Shown here: positions 1-9,765 of the stretch, piece after piece
Layout of the letters: every line of letters begins with the position of its first letter
Numbering within the stretch: the first letter of the stretch is position 1
Assembly: GCF_031157255.1 (NCBI RefSeq)
Contig: NZ_JAVIFX010000003.1
Span: 310,001 to 374,000 of the forward strand
Origin: Bradyrhizobium sp. LHD-71
Lineage (GTDB): Bacteria; Pseudomonadota; Alphaproteobacteria; Rhizobiales; Xanthobacteraceae
Length of the DNA: 64,000 bases
Reading direction: 5' to 3'
Notes under the pieces: model-generated
Told to the model about the DNA's origin: nothing
Databases searched by the model: none
The model's input: the letters and a program-made list of their open reading frames with translations, nothing else
Translations under genes and position numbers: made by a program

Positions 1-148
1 TATTGGTTAGAAATCAGCTCGATCGCGCGACATCGTGCCTCGCCGTGATTGCGAGCTCGGCGCGAATCGCGCGCACGGCCCGGGACGGGTCTGCAGCGAG
101 GCTGTGGCATTCAAGACTTCATTAGAGTGGAGTGCGGAGCAAAAGGCG

Positions 149-3100
149 ATGTCTGGCACAAGTGCGGCCGTGAAGGGCGCCACCGAAAAGCGTCCAGCGT
201 CTGCCGAGCGAGCTGCTGACGAGGGCAGGACAGCAGCGGCCAATAACAACCAGATGCAAGCGGGCGGGGCTCAGGATAACCACCCGTCGCCCGCAGCCCA
301 GGCGGATCCAGAATTCGATGCCGCCCTGCAGAAAGCGCAGCACGCGCGGAGCCGAGCAGATGGAAATCCGCAGCCGGTTCGCGGCAATGAGGTTCCGCAC
401 GAGGTTAGACCCGGCGACACTCTTCACGGCATAGCGCAAGAATATCGCGCGCCGTTTTCCGATGTTCTGAACGCTAACGGGCAGTTTCGCGATCCCGATC
501 GCATCAGGCCCGGCGATGTGGCGTTCGTACCGAATGCCGATCCGCGCGTCGTAAGCGCGCGCGAGCAGGTTGCCGGTGCGCATCGCGCAGAAGAAAACGT
601 CGTTTCGCTGGAACAGATGGCGCGCGCCTCCAACTCCACGCCAGCCGCGCGCGAGCTTGCGAGCATCGAACTGGATGGCGCCCGCGGCGAGGTCGCGCAG
701 CGCTGGGGCGACATTCAGCGTTCCGTGGAGAACGAATTGCGGGAGGCCGGGCGCAATGCGGCGCTTCCCGACCTCGCCGCTCGTCCTGCGCTCGACGAAA
801 TACGCGGCCGCGTTCCTGACGATCCGAAGTATCAGGAAACGGTCGAGAGAGCGCGCGCCGCGGTCGACGCCGAATGGCGGCAAGGGGGGACGACGCAGGC
901 CGAACTGAGCGGCCTGGTCGGTGATGCGCGGACGGCCGATCGCTCGCTCGCATCCCTGGAAGCTACCGCGCATGACACTGATGCGACGTCCGGCCAGCGC
1001 GCGCTTGCGGAAGCGCAAAGCGCCTCCAGCGCTGCGTGGACTAACGTCCGCAGGGAAGTCGAAGGGCATCTCCGCCTGCTCGGCACCGGCCAGCCATATC
1101 CCGAGGAAGCTGTCCGTCCACAGCTCGACGAACTGAGGCGGACTTTTCCCGATGATCCCAAGGTCAGGGATACGATCGACGCGGCCTACCGCAACGTGAC
1201 CGGCGATTGGCGCAAGCAGGGATGGACGCGCGATACGCTTGGCAGTGTCGTCGAAAAATATGGTTCGGTTGAACAGGCGCAGCGCGACGTCGATGCGGCG
1301 CGCGTCGCTGGTCCGCAAGCGCAAGCCCGTCTAGCGGGCCTCGAATCGCATCTGGAAGCGCAACGAACCGCCCTGCGCGAGGAGATCGAGCGACAACTTG
1401 ATGGTGTTGCCGGCCAGGTACCGGCGCAGCAGCGTGAAATGGCGATCGGCGCGCGTGCTACCCTGATCCAAGAGCACGGTCCGGACGACGCGGCATTCAA
1501 GGAGATCGTTGACCAGGCGACCTATAATAAGACCGTGCAGCCCGGCGTCGACGCTGTGCGCAATGCTTACCAGACAGATGGTGCACAGGCGGCGGCCGAG
1601 ACGCTGCGCCAGCAGACCGAAAACGTCTCGCCGGAGACAGCGGAACGGATTGTCGCGGCAACTCTGCCGACGATCGACAGAATCGCCGGCGACATGAAGC
1701 AGAGCCTCACGGAAGGCGGCCCGATTGAGTATCAGGACGTCGCGGGCGTTTACGGCAATATCGCTACGGCAACGGACTACGCCGCTCGCGGAAACGATGG
1801 CGTCCAGGTGGCAGGCCAGGTGGCCGCAACGATGCTGCGGCATCTTCCAAGTGAGAAATTCCAACCGCACGTCCAGGACAGCCCGGCCTATCCGTTGCCT
1901 GCCTATCAGGAAGCCGTGATGCAGTCGGTGAGCGGCGGTGCCGGCGCGACACTTGCGCTGGAGATGGCGACGCAGCTCAAGGACGCCGATCGGACGAGCG
2001 AGGCCGACAGTCTGCTCAGCGCCACACGGGTCGGCGTTGAAGTCCTGCAGGGCAGGATTGAGGACGGCGTCAGGGCCTTCGGCGATGCGACCGCGGACGT
2101 GAGCCGCCTGCGTGCTGATTGGTCGGGCATAATGTCTCCAGAACAACTGGATCGCGCGACGGTCGAATACGTGGCCAACAGGCCGGACCTTCTGCCCAAC
2201 TTCGATCGGACCTACAGTGCAATCGATGCGCTGGGTTATGCAGCGGTGCGCACGAGCATGGCGCTGAACTCCGCGTTGCCGCGGCTGCAGGGGTTGCCCA
2301 CGACAGAACGGCTGACGCAGACCCGTGACGGGTTCGTCGCCAGCAAGGAAACCCAGTTTGCGATGGGGCTGAGCGACAGGGGCAGCAACGAGGTGCTGCG
2401 CATCGTGCTTGGCCAGGAGGCGGGGACGCTGTTGCCGTTGGCCTCGCCAAATTCGTCGGTCGGTAGCACCAGAGGTTTCGTCAAGGAGCTTGGCAACGCA
2501 TTGATGACCTCGCAGCCGTCGTCGTCGGCCGCCATGGTTGATCTTGGTGCCGGTACGAGCGCGGGCATTCCGTCGGCAGGAGCGACAGCATCGAACACCG
2601 TCCGCGATATTTTCGGAACGGGCCAGGAGGTCAAGCTCGATCCGAAGAAGGCATCCGTGTTCCTTGGAAGCATGAACGGACTCGGGGCTGCCTTCAACGG
2701 CTACCAGGCGGCCCTGGCCTGGGACAAGTTCGCGCAAGATCCCGGTCGTCTGCTCGATCTGACCAAGGCGGTCTATTATTCGATCGGCACGGGCAAGGAA
2801 GCGGCCGAACTCCTTGCTGTCAGCGCCCAGCGCGGCTGGCTCGGACCGGGTGCGATCCCGGGCACTGAGCGCCTCTCGATGTCCATCCTCGCGAGGGCAA
2901 ACCGCACCGGACTTGCGCTCGAGCCGGGTTGGGTCAAGTTCAGCACGTACTTCAAGATCGGCGGCGGATTGGTCGATGGCGCATTCGCCATCGACGCGGC
3001 CGCCCGCGGCGACTGGGGTGCGGCAGGCATCTATACCGCAAGTGCCGGTGGCGGCTTTATGATGGCCGCCGGTTCAGTTGCCTCGAGCGGTGGATGGCTC

Positions 3101-3658
3101 GCGAAATGGGGCGGTCCGGTGGGCGCAGGTTTGGTCCTTGCATCCGCCGTTGGCCTCTATCTCTATAACGATGTGAAAGACAAGGAACGGTTCGAAGAGC
3201 CGAGCCGCGAGTTTCTTGAAGCGGCCGGTTATCGGCCCGAAATCGCCGAGGCGCTCTCCGACTACAGCAAGATTGATGGTGGCAGCGCCGGGCCCGCACT
3301 TGCGGCGACCGCCAGACAGTTTGGCGTCACGCCGGAACAGCTGATGCAGCGGCTCAATCGCATGGATCCCGAGAAAGTGCGCAATCTTGTTGACCAGGCG
3401 CAATCGGTCGATCAGGACAATACTGGGCGCTTCCCGCTCACGGCGCTTAACGATCGCAACGTTTGGGGGCCGCCGGGTAAAGATCCTCAGCTCGGCGGAA
3501 GCTATCTTTATGATCCACAGGACAACCGTTTCCGAGGTGAATATCGAGCCATACCCGGAAGCTGGTACCCGGGGCGAATGGAGGACGCCAACCCGCGAAG
3601 CATGACAGCGCTTCGCGACTATGCACGAGCTCTCTTCGGTGAGGCTATTCTGGGCTGA
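149..3658 (+). CDS. Very large LysM-domain protein of unknown function
   Basis: The protein has about 1169 residues. A Gln/Ala-rich, low-complexity N-terminus is followed by one LysM domain (about residues 83-129, with HEVRPGDTLHGI and a closing PGDVAFVPN). Next come three related helical modules (about 138-255, 256-366, 367-470); the first two share a VPDDPK/FPDDPK element. The long middle has no family I recognise. A Gly/Ala-rich hydrophobic stretch (about 970-1010, ending VGLYLYNDV) precedes a polar C-terminus. LysM domains bind peptidoglycan or chitin-like glycans, so a cell-wall role is inferred. There is no N-terminal signal peptide, so any export would need another route. I chose ATG 149, after a GGAGC-like site, over an in-frame ATG at 35, because residues from the earlier start look non-conserved. 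A secreted effector or phage-like structural protein are alternatives I cannot exclude. Confidence 0.8.
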   Translation: MSGTSAAVKGATEKRPASAERAADEGRTAAANNNQMQAGGAQDNHPSPAAQADPEFDAALQKAQHARSRADGNPQPVRGNEVPHEVRPGDTLHGIAQEYRAPFSDVLNANGQFRDPDRIRPGDVAFVPNADPRVVSAREQVAGAHRAEENVVSLEQMARASNSTPAARELASIELDGARGEVAQRWGDIQRSVENELREAGRNAALPDLAARPALDEIRGRVPDDPKYQETVERARAAVDAEWRQGGTTQAELSGLVGDARTADRSLASLEATAHDTDATSGQRALAEAQSASSAAWTNVRREVEGHLRLLGTGQPYPEEAVRPQLDELRRTFPDDPKVRDTIDAAYRNVTGDWRKQGWTRDTLGSVVEKYGSVEQAQRDVDAARVAGPQAQARLAGLESHLEAQRTALREEIERQLDGVAGQVPAQQREMAIGARATLIQEHGPDDAAFKEIVDQATYNKTVQPGVDAVRNAYQTDGAQAAAETLRQQTENVSPETAERIVAATLPTIDRIAGDMKQSLTEGGPIEYQDVAGVYGNIATATDYAARGNDGVQVAGQVAATMLRHLPSEKFQPHVQDSPAYPLPAYQEAVMQSVSGGAGATLALEMATQLKDADRTSEADSLLSATRVGVEVLQGRIEDGVRAFGDATADVSRLRADWSGIMSPEQLDRATVEYVANRPDLLPNFDRTYSAIDALGYAAVRTSMALNSALPRLQGLPTTERLTQTRDGFVASKETQFAMGLSDRGSNEVLRIVLGQEAGTLLPLASPNSSVGSTRGFVKELGNALMTSQPSSSAAMVDLGAGTSAGIPSAGATASNTVRDIFGTGQEVKLDPKKASVFLGSMNGLGAAFNGYQAALAWDKFAQDPGRLLDLTKAVYYSIGTGKEAAELLAVSAQRGWLGPGAIPGTERLSMSILARANRTGLALEPGWVKFSTYFKIGGGLVDGAFAIDAAARGDWGAAGIYTASAGGGFMMAAGSVASSGGWLAKWGGPVGAGLVLASAVGLYLYNDVKDKERFEEPSREFLEAAGYRPEIAEALSDYSKIDGGSAGPALAATARQFGVTPEQLMQRLNRMDPEKVRNLVDQAQSVDQDNTGRFPLTALNDRNVWGPPGKDPQLGGSYLYDPQDNRFRGEYRAIPGSWYPGRMEDANPRSMTALRDYARALFGEAILG

Positions 3659-3688
3659 TCGTCCTCGCTGGGACTGCCGGACGCTCCG

Positions 3689-5239
3689 TCAGACGATTTT
3701 GGTTTTCCGGTCACCCCAATAGCGGTCGCGGAGCAGGCGCTTGTAAAGCTTGCCGGTCGGCAGGCGCGGCAGTTCGGCCTCGAAGTCGATCGACCGGGGA
3801 CACTTGATGTGTGACAGATTGGCTCTGCAAAAAGCGATCAGCTCGTCGGCGAGGTCGGCGTCGGCGGCGATGCCGGGCATGACTTGCACGACGCCCTTGA
3901 CCTCTTCGCCCAGATCCTCGTTCGGGACGCCGAAGACGGCCGCGTCCGCAACCTTCGGATGGGTGATCAGGAGGTTTTCACATTCCTGCGGGTAGATGTT
4001 CACGCCGCCGGAAATGATCATGAAGGTCGCGCGATCGGTCAGATAGAGAAAGCCATCATCGTCGACGTAGCCGACGTCGCCGACGGTGCTCAAGGAGCCG
4101 TCCGGCGAGCGGGCCTCGGCGGTCTTCGCCGGATCGTTGAAATACTGAAAAGCCGTAGCGGTCTTGAACCACAGCGTGCCCGGCGTTCCTTTGGCGCATG
4201 CCTGCATCTCCTCGTCCAGCACATGCAACTCGCCGAGCAGAACCTTGCCGACGGTGCCTCTGTGCGTCAGCCACTCACCCGTATCGCAGGTCGCGAACCC
4301 CAGCCCCTCGGTGGCGCCGTAATACTCATGAATGATCGGCCCCCACCAGTCGATCATCTGCTCCTTCACCTGGACCGGGCAGGGCGCCGCGGCGTGGATT
4401 GCCACCTCCAGTGAGGAAACGTCGTAACGTTTGCGTGCCTCCTCAGGCAGCTTGAGCATGCGCGAGAACATTGTCGGCACAAGCTGGCTGTGCGTTGGCC
4501 GGTATTTCTCGACCAGCCGCAGATACTGCTCCGGATCGAAACGCTCCATGATGATGGCGGTGCCGCCGCAGCGGATCACCAGATTGACCGCGGCCTGGGG
4601 CGCGGAGTGATAGAGCGGGGCGGGCGAGAGGTAGACGAGCCCTTCGCTATAGCGCCAGAGTTTCTGCAAGAAATCGAACAGCGGCAGCTGCTGCGACGGC
4701 GGTTGTTCCGGCAGTGGTCGCAGGATGCCCTTCGGCCGGCCGGTCGTGCCGGACGAATACAGCATCGCTGTGCCCAGGCTTTCATCGGCAATCGGCGTCG
4801 CGGGAAGGTCGGAGGTGGCCTCGTCGAGGTTGAGAATGCGTTTGCCGTCGCCCGGTCCGTTGACGACCAGCACGGCCTCGACCTTCGGGCACAGCTCAAT
4901 CGCCTCGAGCGCGGTCGCCCGGCTGTCCTGCGAGACCATCAGGATCCTGGATTCGCTGTTGTTGACGATGTAGGCGACTTCGGCCGCGGTCAGGTAGGAG
5001 TTGATGCAGGTGAAGTAGAGGCCCGCGCGTTCGCCTGCCCCGCAGCATTCGACGTAGCGGGCGTTGTTCTCCATGAAGATGGCGAAGTGATCGAGCCGGC
5101 GAAGGCCGCGATTGCGGAGCAGATGCGCAAGCCGGTTGGTGCGTGCTTCAAGCTCGGCGTAGCTGACCGTTTCGCCGGTCTGCGCCATGATAATGGCCGG
5201 TTGATCGGCGCGCGCCTTCGCGTGGATGCCTGGATACAT
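3689..5239 (-). CDS. AMP-dependent acyl-CoA synthetase (FadD-like)
   Basis: This is a 516-residue member of the ANL superfamily, which activates a carboxylic acid to acyl-AMP and then acyl-CoA in the cytoplasm. All core motifs are present: the P-loop YSSGTTGRPKG at 161-171, YGATEG at 307-312, GDVGYVDDDGFLYLTDR at 387-403 with the ribose-binding Asp and the hinge Arg, and the C-terminal catalytic Lys in PTGKLYKR near residue 497. The length fits medium/long-chain acyl-CoA synthetases. The substrate cannot be told from sequence. It ends 30 bases after the convergent LysM gene and sits downstream of the dehalogenase on the same strand, 75 bases away, so the two may be co-transcribed. Confidence 0.92.
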   Translation of the reverse strand: MYPGIHAKARADQPAIIMAQTGETVSYAELEARTNRLAHLLRNRGLRRLDHFAIFMENNARYVECCGAGERAGLYFTCINSYLTAAEVAYIVNNSESRILMVSQDSRATALEAIELCPKVEAVLVVNGPGDGKRILNLDEATSDLPATPIADESLGTAMLYSSGTTGRPKGILRPLPEQPPSQQLPLFDFLQKLWRYSEGLVYLSPAPLYHSAPQAAVNLVIRCGGTAIIMERFDPEQYLRLVEKYRPTHSQLVPTMFSRMLKLPEEARKRYDVSSLEVAIHAAAPCPVQVKEQMIDWWGPIIHEYYGATEGLGFATCDTGEWLTHRGTVGKVLLGELHVLDEEMQACAKGTPGTLWFKTATAFQYFNDPAKTAEARSPDGSLSTVGDVGYVDDDGFLYLTDRATFMIISGGVNIYPQECENLLITHPKVADAAVFGVPNEDLGEEVKGVVQVMPGIAADADLADELIAFCRANLSHIKCPRSIDFEAELPRLPTGKLYKRLLRDRYWGDRKTKIV

Positions 5240-5314
5240 CGAACATTCGCTCCCTGATTATCGGTCTGGGCCGAGTTGGTTTCGGCTCCTTGTTGTTGAT
5301 GGTTGAACGCCGTC

Positions 5315-6064
5315 TTATTGCATTCGCAGGCCTGCCAGGAGCGACGGCAACTCTGACAACGTGCCGATCGTCCAGTCCGGATCGAACCCGAATGGATCGG
5401 GCCTGAGCCGCGTGGCCTTGAACATGGCGAGCGGAGAGATAGCGCGCGGATCGCGTGTCTCGTCAGCGAGCGCTGCGCCGGTCACGCGCTCGATCCAGGC
5501 GACCTTGAAGCCGAACGCTTTTGCCCCGCTGGCGTCAAAGGGATTGGACGACACGAACACGACCTCGTCCGGCCCGGCGCCAAGCGCTTGTTCGACCAGC
5601 GCGTAGGTTTTGGGGCTGGGCTTGAAGACCTGCGCGTCGTCGACGCTCAGCACGGCATCGAGCAGCGGCACCATACCGCTGTTCTGCACCAGAGCCGCAA
5701 GCATGTTGCGGCTGCCGTTCGACAGGATCGCGCGCTTGCTTTCCTTCAAGGCCGCGAGCGTCGCCTTCGCATCCGGATAGGGATCAAGATGCAGATACTT
5801 GTCCATGATCTTTTCGAAGGTCGAGGCATCGTGCGAAAGGCCGAGCGCCTCGAGCGTGTAAGCGAGCGATTCGCGTGTCACGGTCGAGAAGTCCGCGTAG
5901 CGCTGCATCAATGAACGCAACCAGGTGTATTCGAGTTGTTTCATCCGCCAAATCTGGGTGATGACTTCACCATATGCGGGAAAGGCCTGTTCCGTGACGG
6001 ATGCGACCGACTGTATGTCGTAGAGCGTGCCGTAGGCATCGAAGACAACGGCTTTGATCGTCAT
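5315..6064 (-). CDS. Haloacid dehalogenase type II family hydrolase
   Basis: This 249-residue HAD-superfamily enzyme has the nucleophile motif VVFDAYGTLYD near the N-terminus, SNGS as motif II, a KPSPKTY lysine motif, and VSSNPFDASGAKAFGF as motif III/IV. This set matches L-2-haloacid dehalogenases, which hydrolyse L-2-haloalkanoates to D-2-hydroxy acids, although many HAD type II members act on other substrates. Two adjacent ATGs are possible; GGAGG lies 4 bases before the first (6067) and 7 before the second, so I prefer the second. The acyl-CoA synthetase follows on the same strand. Confidence 0.88.
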   Translation of the reverse strand: MTIKAVVFDAYGTLYDIQSVASVTEQAFPAYGEVITQIWRMKQLEYTWLRSLMQRYADFSTVTRESLAYTLEALGLSHDASTFEKIMDKYLHLDPYPDAKATLAALKESKRAILSNGSRNMLAALVQNSGMVPLLDAVLSVDDAQVFKPSPKTYALVEQALGAGPDEVVFVSSNPFDASGAKAFGFKVAWIERVTGAALADETRDPRAISPLAMFKATRLRPDPFGFDPDWTIGTLSELPSLLAGLRMQ

Positions 6065-6536
6065 CATACTTCCTCCGGCAGACGTGCGCAGCGATAGTCA
6101 AAGACTTGAGCCCCGCTGCATCTTGACGACGATTACATGAAGGGCAACTTCGGCGAGCCCGGTTTTGGCTGGATCATTATGTGGGCAGCACCATCCAGCG
6201 GTCCGGACCATCAAGGCCAGAGCAGGCCACTCCGGAGAGAGCGGTGAGGTCTGACCAACGTGGCCGCGGAGAACCGGAGCGAGGCGGTCGTGGCGGCCCG
6301 GAGCGGGGTATAGTCGAGTTCCCGCCAGGCGCTGGGCGTCTGACGGGTGAAAATCGGCCGGTTTCGTGTCGTTTCGACACCCCAGCATGGCGGGGCCGGA
6401 TTGACAGTCCGGCCACGCTTGCCTTAAACATCCGGCCAATTCGGGCGGCTTGGCCGCCCGCTTCCTTTTCCAGGATACCCGGGTCCAGGACCCGGTTTGG
6501 CCGCATACGGCCTTCGAAAGTGTTAGGATTCGACCC
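6065..6536. other. Non-coding region between dehalogenase and rpmJ
   Basis: About 470 GC-rich bases without a convincing gene. Frames open on both strands here have no start context and an Arg/Pro/Gly-rich composition typical of high-GC chance frames. The 3' part carries an inverted repeat (6366-6380), a promoter-like pair (6401-6429) and a hairpin GGGCGGC/GCCGCCC (6443-6459) inside the presumptive rpmJ leader. Confidence 0.5.
6401..6429 (+). promoter_or_regulatory. Candidate sigma-70 promoter for rpmJ
   Basis: TTGACA at 6401-6406 is separated by 17 bases from TTAAAC at 6424-6429. The -35 is perfect and the -10 is weak. Position fits a leader of about 100 bases before rpmJ, containing a 7-bp hairpin at 6443-6459. 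Confidence 0.4.
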
Positions 6537-6662
6537 ATGAAGGTCCGTAACTCGTTGAAATCGCTGCGTGGGCGCCATCGTGCCAACCGCCTGGTCCGTC
6601 GCAAGGGCCGGGTCTATGTGATCAACAAGGTCCAGCGCCGTTTCAAGGCGCGTCAGGGCTGA
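6537..6662 (+). CDS. rpmJ: 50S ribosomal protein L36
   Basis: This 41-residue, strongly basic protein starts [10 protein letters not shown] and ends FKARQG. It has the short L36 fold and spacing, but the Cys/His zinc ligands of the classic 37-residue form are absent. It is therefore the zinc-independent (C-minus, YkgO-like) version common in alphaproteobacteria. It is a late-assembling component of the large ribosomal subunit. It stands alone, not in the spc ribosomal operon, and is preceded by its own promoter-like sequence. Confidence 0.95.
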   Translation: MKVRNSLKSLRGRHRANRLVRRKGRVYVINKVQRRFKARQG

Positions 6663-6768
6663 TTGCAGCCCGACTTCCGGGCCCTGATTCACCCGCGGTT
6701 ACCCATCTCACACAGGCTTGAGCGTTTCCGCGCTTTCCAGCGCGCGGAAGCGCATCTAGACTTTGTGC

Positions 6769-7419
6769 ATGGCATCGGTCTCCCAGAATTCGCGTCGACT
6801 GTCGGCCGTCCTCGCGTCCGCGTTGACTGCGGCGCTCGTCGTTGCGGCCCCGGCGATGGCGCAGAACACAACTCCGCCGACTGAGCAGAAGAAAATCCCC
6901 CAGGCGCCGGAGAAGCTGCCGAACATCGGCGCTGACCGCTCCCGCGGTCTCGATTTCCTGTTCGGTGCGTTGAAGGCGGCGCCCGACGAGGCCAGCGCCA
7001 AGCATGTCGAAGGACGTATCTGGGCGCTGTGGACGCAGACGCCGAGCGACACCACGATGCTGCTGATGACGCGCGCGAAGACGGCAATCGAGCGGAAACA
7101 GCCGGAGGTGGCGTTGAAGCTGCTCGACAAGGTGGTCCGTCTCAAGCCGGACTATGTCGAAGGCTGGAATCGACGTGCCACAATCTACTATCTGCAGAAT
7201 GATTATGCGAAGTCGCTCGCTGATATCCGTGAGGTTCTGAAGCGTGAGCCGCGTCACTTCGGAGCGCTCGCCGGGCTCGGCATGATCATGCAGGAAGTGG
7301 GCGACGACAAGCGCGCGCTGGACGCCTTCCGTAAGGCGCTTGAGATCAACCCCCATATCGAGAAGCTGCCTGAGATGGTGAAGAGCCTGACCGAGAAGGT
7401 CGAGGGCCGACCGATCTGA
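6769..7419 (+). CDS. Exported tetratricopeptide-repeat protein
   Basis: A 216-residue protein with an N-terminal signal peptide (basic start, hydrophobic core ALTAALVVAA, AMAQ cleavage site near residue 32). Helical TPR units follow in the second half, with typical A-x-x-x-Y/A-P pattern residues (for example LKPDYVEGWNRRATIYY and REPRHFGALAGLGMI). It is probably periplasmic and acts in protein-protein interaction; the partner is unknown. I use ATG 6769; a TTG two codons upstream is in frame but less likely. It is a single-gene unit convergent with pyk. Confidence 0.88.
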   Translation: MASVSQNSRRLSAVLASALTAALVVAAPAMAQNTTPPTEQKKIPQAPEKLPNIGADRSRGLDFLFGALKAAPDEASAKHVEGRIWALWTQTPSDTTMLLMTRAKTAIERKQPEVALKLLDKVVRLKPDYVEGWNRRATIYYLQNDYAKSLADIREVLKREPRHFGALAGLGMIMQEVGDDKRALDAFRKALEINPHIEKLPEMVKSLTEKVEGRPI

Positions 7420-7535
7420 TCCGGTTGCCCCGTCGGACGCGATCACACGCGCCGAGCCGCTACGAATCTCGCTGATCGCAAGACGTGCAGGGTAGACGTT
7501 GCGCCGCCTGGTGGCGGTGCCGCCACGCCAGTTGG

Positions 7536-8966
7536 CTATAGGTCGCTGTCGTCGCTGCCCACATACGCGATGCGCACCATATTGGTCGCACCGGGCGTGC
7601 CGAGCGGTACGCCGGCGACGATGATCACCCGCTGGCCCGAACGCGCGAAGCCGTCGCGGAAAGCGATGCGGCAGGCACGATTGACCATGTCATCCAGGTC
7701 TCTTGCGTCCTCGGCGACCACACAGTGAACGCCCCAGACCAGCGAGATCTTCCGCCCCGTCTGAATCCTCGGCGTGATGGCAACGACCGGCGGCTTCGGC
7801 CGCTCACGCGCCACACGCAGCGCCGTTGATCCCGAATCGGTCCAGCAGATGATGGCTGACAGGTCGAGGGTTTCGGCGATCTGACGCGCCGCGTCGGCGA
7901 TAGCGTCACCGGCGGTCGCCTCCGGTTCGGCGCGCTGGGAGTTGATGACCGAGCGGTAGGTTGGATCGCGCTCGACCTCCTCACCGATGCGGTTCATCGT
8001 CGCGACGGCTTCCACCGGGTACTTGCCCGCCGCCGATTCGGCCGACAGCATCACGGCGTCGGCGCCTTCGAACACCGCGGTAGAAACGTCAGAAACCTCC
8101 GCGCGCGTCGGCACCGGGCTCATGATCATTGATTCGAGCATCTGCGTCGCGACGACGACCGGCTTGCCGGCACGCTTGGCCATCCGCGTCATCTGCTTCT
8201 GCAGGCCAGGCACTCGTTCCAAGGGCATCTCGACGCCGAGATCGCCGCGCGCCACCATCAAAGCATCGGAGACGTCGATGATCTCCGCCAAGCGCTCGAT
8301 CGCCTGCGGTTTTTCGATCTTTGCCATCACCGCGGCGCGACCGCGCACGAGTTTCTTCGTTTCGATCACGTCGTCGGGACGCTGCACGAACGAGAGCGCG
8401 ATCCAGTCGGCGCCTGCCTCGAGGGCGGCTTCAAGATCGGCCCGATCCTTCGATGTCATCGCCGAGACCGGCAAGTCCGTATCGGGGAGACTGACGCCCT
8501 TGCGATCCGAAAGGCGGCCACCAACGGCGACGCGCGTGATCGCGCGGTCGCCGGTCGCATCTTCGACGATCAGCCGCACCTTGCCGTCGTCGAGCAGCAG
8601 CGCGTGACCGGCCTTCAGTGCCTGCAGGATTTCCGGATGCGGAAGTTGTACGCGGTTGCGGTCTCCGGGTTCGGGATTGCCGTCCAGGGTGAAGGTCTCA
8701 CCATTGTTGAGCTGGATCGCGCCGTCAGCGAATGAGCCGAGCCGGAGCTTTGGGCCTTGCAGATCGACCAGCACGCCGATCGGCCGCCCGTAGTTGCTTT
8801 CGATGTTGCGGATCGTCGTCACGAACTCGCGCATCTTGTCATGCGACGTGTGCGACATGTTGATGCGAAAGAGATCCGCGCCCGCCTCGAACAGCTTCCG
8901 GATCGTGGCGCTGTCGGAAGAGGCTGGGCCCAATGTTGCGAGAATCTTGATGCGACGCAGCCGTCT
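7536..8966 (-). CDS. pyk: Pyruvate kinase
   Basis: This enzyme catalyses the last step of glycolysis, phosphoenolpyruvate plus ADP to pyruvate plus ATP, in the cytosol. The protein has about 477 residues, the normal length. It starts RRIKILATLGPAS and shows the ADP/Mg binding NMSH region, the catalytic signature MAKIEKPQAIERL, and the following ARGDLGVEMPLE and TQMLESM motifs. A C-terminal allosteric domain is present. The start ATG (8967-8969) overlaps the stop of the upstream DUF1036 gene in an ATGA arrangement, so the two are translationally coupled, as is common in this lineage. Confidence 0.95.
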   Translation of the reverse strand, partial: RRLRRIKILATLGPASSDSATIRKLFEAGADLFRINMSHTSHDKMREFVTTIRNIESNYGRPIGVLVDLQGPKLRLGSFADGAIQLNNGETFTLDGNPEPGDRNRVQLPHPEILQALKAGHALLLDDGKVRLIVEDATGDRAITRVAVGGRLSDRKGVSLPDTDLPVSAMTSKDRADLEAALEAGADWIALSFVQRPDDVIETKKLVRGRAAVMAKIEKPQAIERLAEIIDVSDALMVARGDLGVEMPLERVPGLQKQMTRMAKRAGKPVVVATQMLESMIMSPVPTRAEVSDVSTAVFEGADAVMLSAESAAGKYPVEAVATMNRIGEEVERDPTYRSVINSQRAEPEATAGDAIADAARQIAETLDLSAIICWTDSGSTALRVARERPKPPVVAITPRIQTGRKISLVWGVHCVVAEDARDLDDMVNRACRIAFRDGFARSGQRVIIVAGVPLGTPGATNMVRIAYVGSDDSDL

Positions 8967-9544
8967 CATTTTTTCGGTGCCCCGGGAGGGGGCAGCGACG
9001 GCGACACTGGCGATCCGCCAGGAATTCCGCCCGAGGGCGAGGCGCCGCCTGGCAGACCCGGCAGCGATCGCTGGGCGTTGTTCTGCTCGCCTGTTTCGGT
9101 GAGCTGCACGGTCCAGGCGCGCTGCTCGCCCGTATCGACCTCAAAGAAGCCGGTACGATCAAAACCGCGTGCGAGGCAATCCTCCGTGCCGCGGATGGTG
9201 AATTCCTTGTCACGTGAGCACATGAAGGCTTGTCCCGACCACTCTCCGCCACGATCGTAGTCGATGGCATAGATATAATAATATCGTGCGACCAGCGTTC
9301 CGCGCAGCAACGTTTCGCAGCTCTTCGCCGACACGTTCCACCACCCTTCGGTGGTCCAGCCTTCAGCGTCCTTGTAGCCGAGCGCGATGCCGACGCGGCT
9401 TGCGGTATTGTTGCAAAGGCGGAAATCAGCCTTCGCCGGCGGCGCCCACAGGAAAACGATGGCAAGCGTCGCGACCGCTGCAAGCTGCGCCAGCAGGCAG
9501 CCGCGCCGGCCTTCGTTCGATCGGATGTCGCCCAACACGCTCAT
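8966..9544 (-). CDS. DUF1036 exported protein
   Basis: A 192-residue protein with a signal peptide or N-terminal membrane segment (LAQLAAVATLAIVFLWAPPAKA). It carries the DUF1036 core: F-x-CNNT near the mature start, GYKDAEGWTTEGWW, and conserved Cys residues. The tail is Gly/Pro-rich and low in complexity. Function is unknown; the Cys pairs suggest a periplasmic disulfide protein. I chose ATG 9544 because it begins just before the signal peptide. It is upstream of and overlaps pyk by four bases. Confidence 0.88.
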   Translation of the reverse strand: MSVLGDIRSNEGRRGCLLAQLAAVATLAIVFLWAPPAKADFRLCNNTASRVGIALGYKDAEGWTTEGWWNVSAKSCETLLRGTLVARYYYIYAIDYDRGGEWSGQAFMCSRDKEFTIRGTEDCLARGFDRTGFFEVDTGEQRAWTVQLTETGEQNNAQRSLPGLPGGASPSGGIPGGSPVSPSLPPPGAPKK

Positions 9545-9765
9545 GCAGTCCGAAATTGCACACCCCGGCAAGAACCCGAGGCGAATCCACCTGATTTCGC
9601 GTAACCGTCCCTCGGCTGTCAACGATTCTCGCGTTAATTCCGTGTGACATGAGCCGCCACAGTTACGGATTTGCCTTCAAGTCTTCGCAATTGCCCGGCC
9701 GGTATGGCAAAATCCAGAATGTTAACTACTTCAAGCTGATCACCGCTGCAGATTGAGGCAACACC

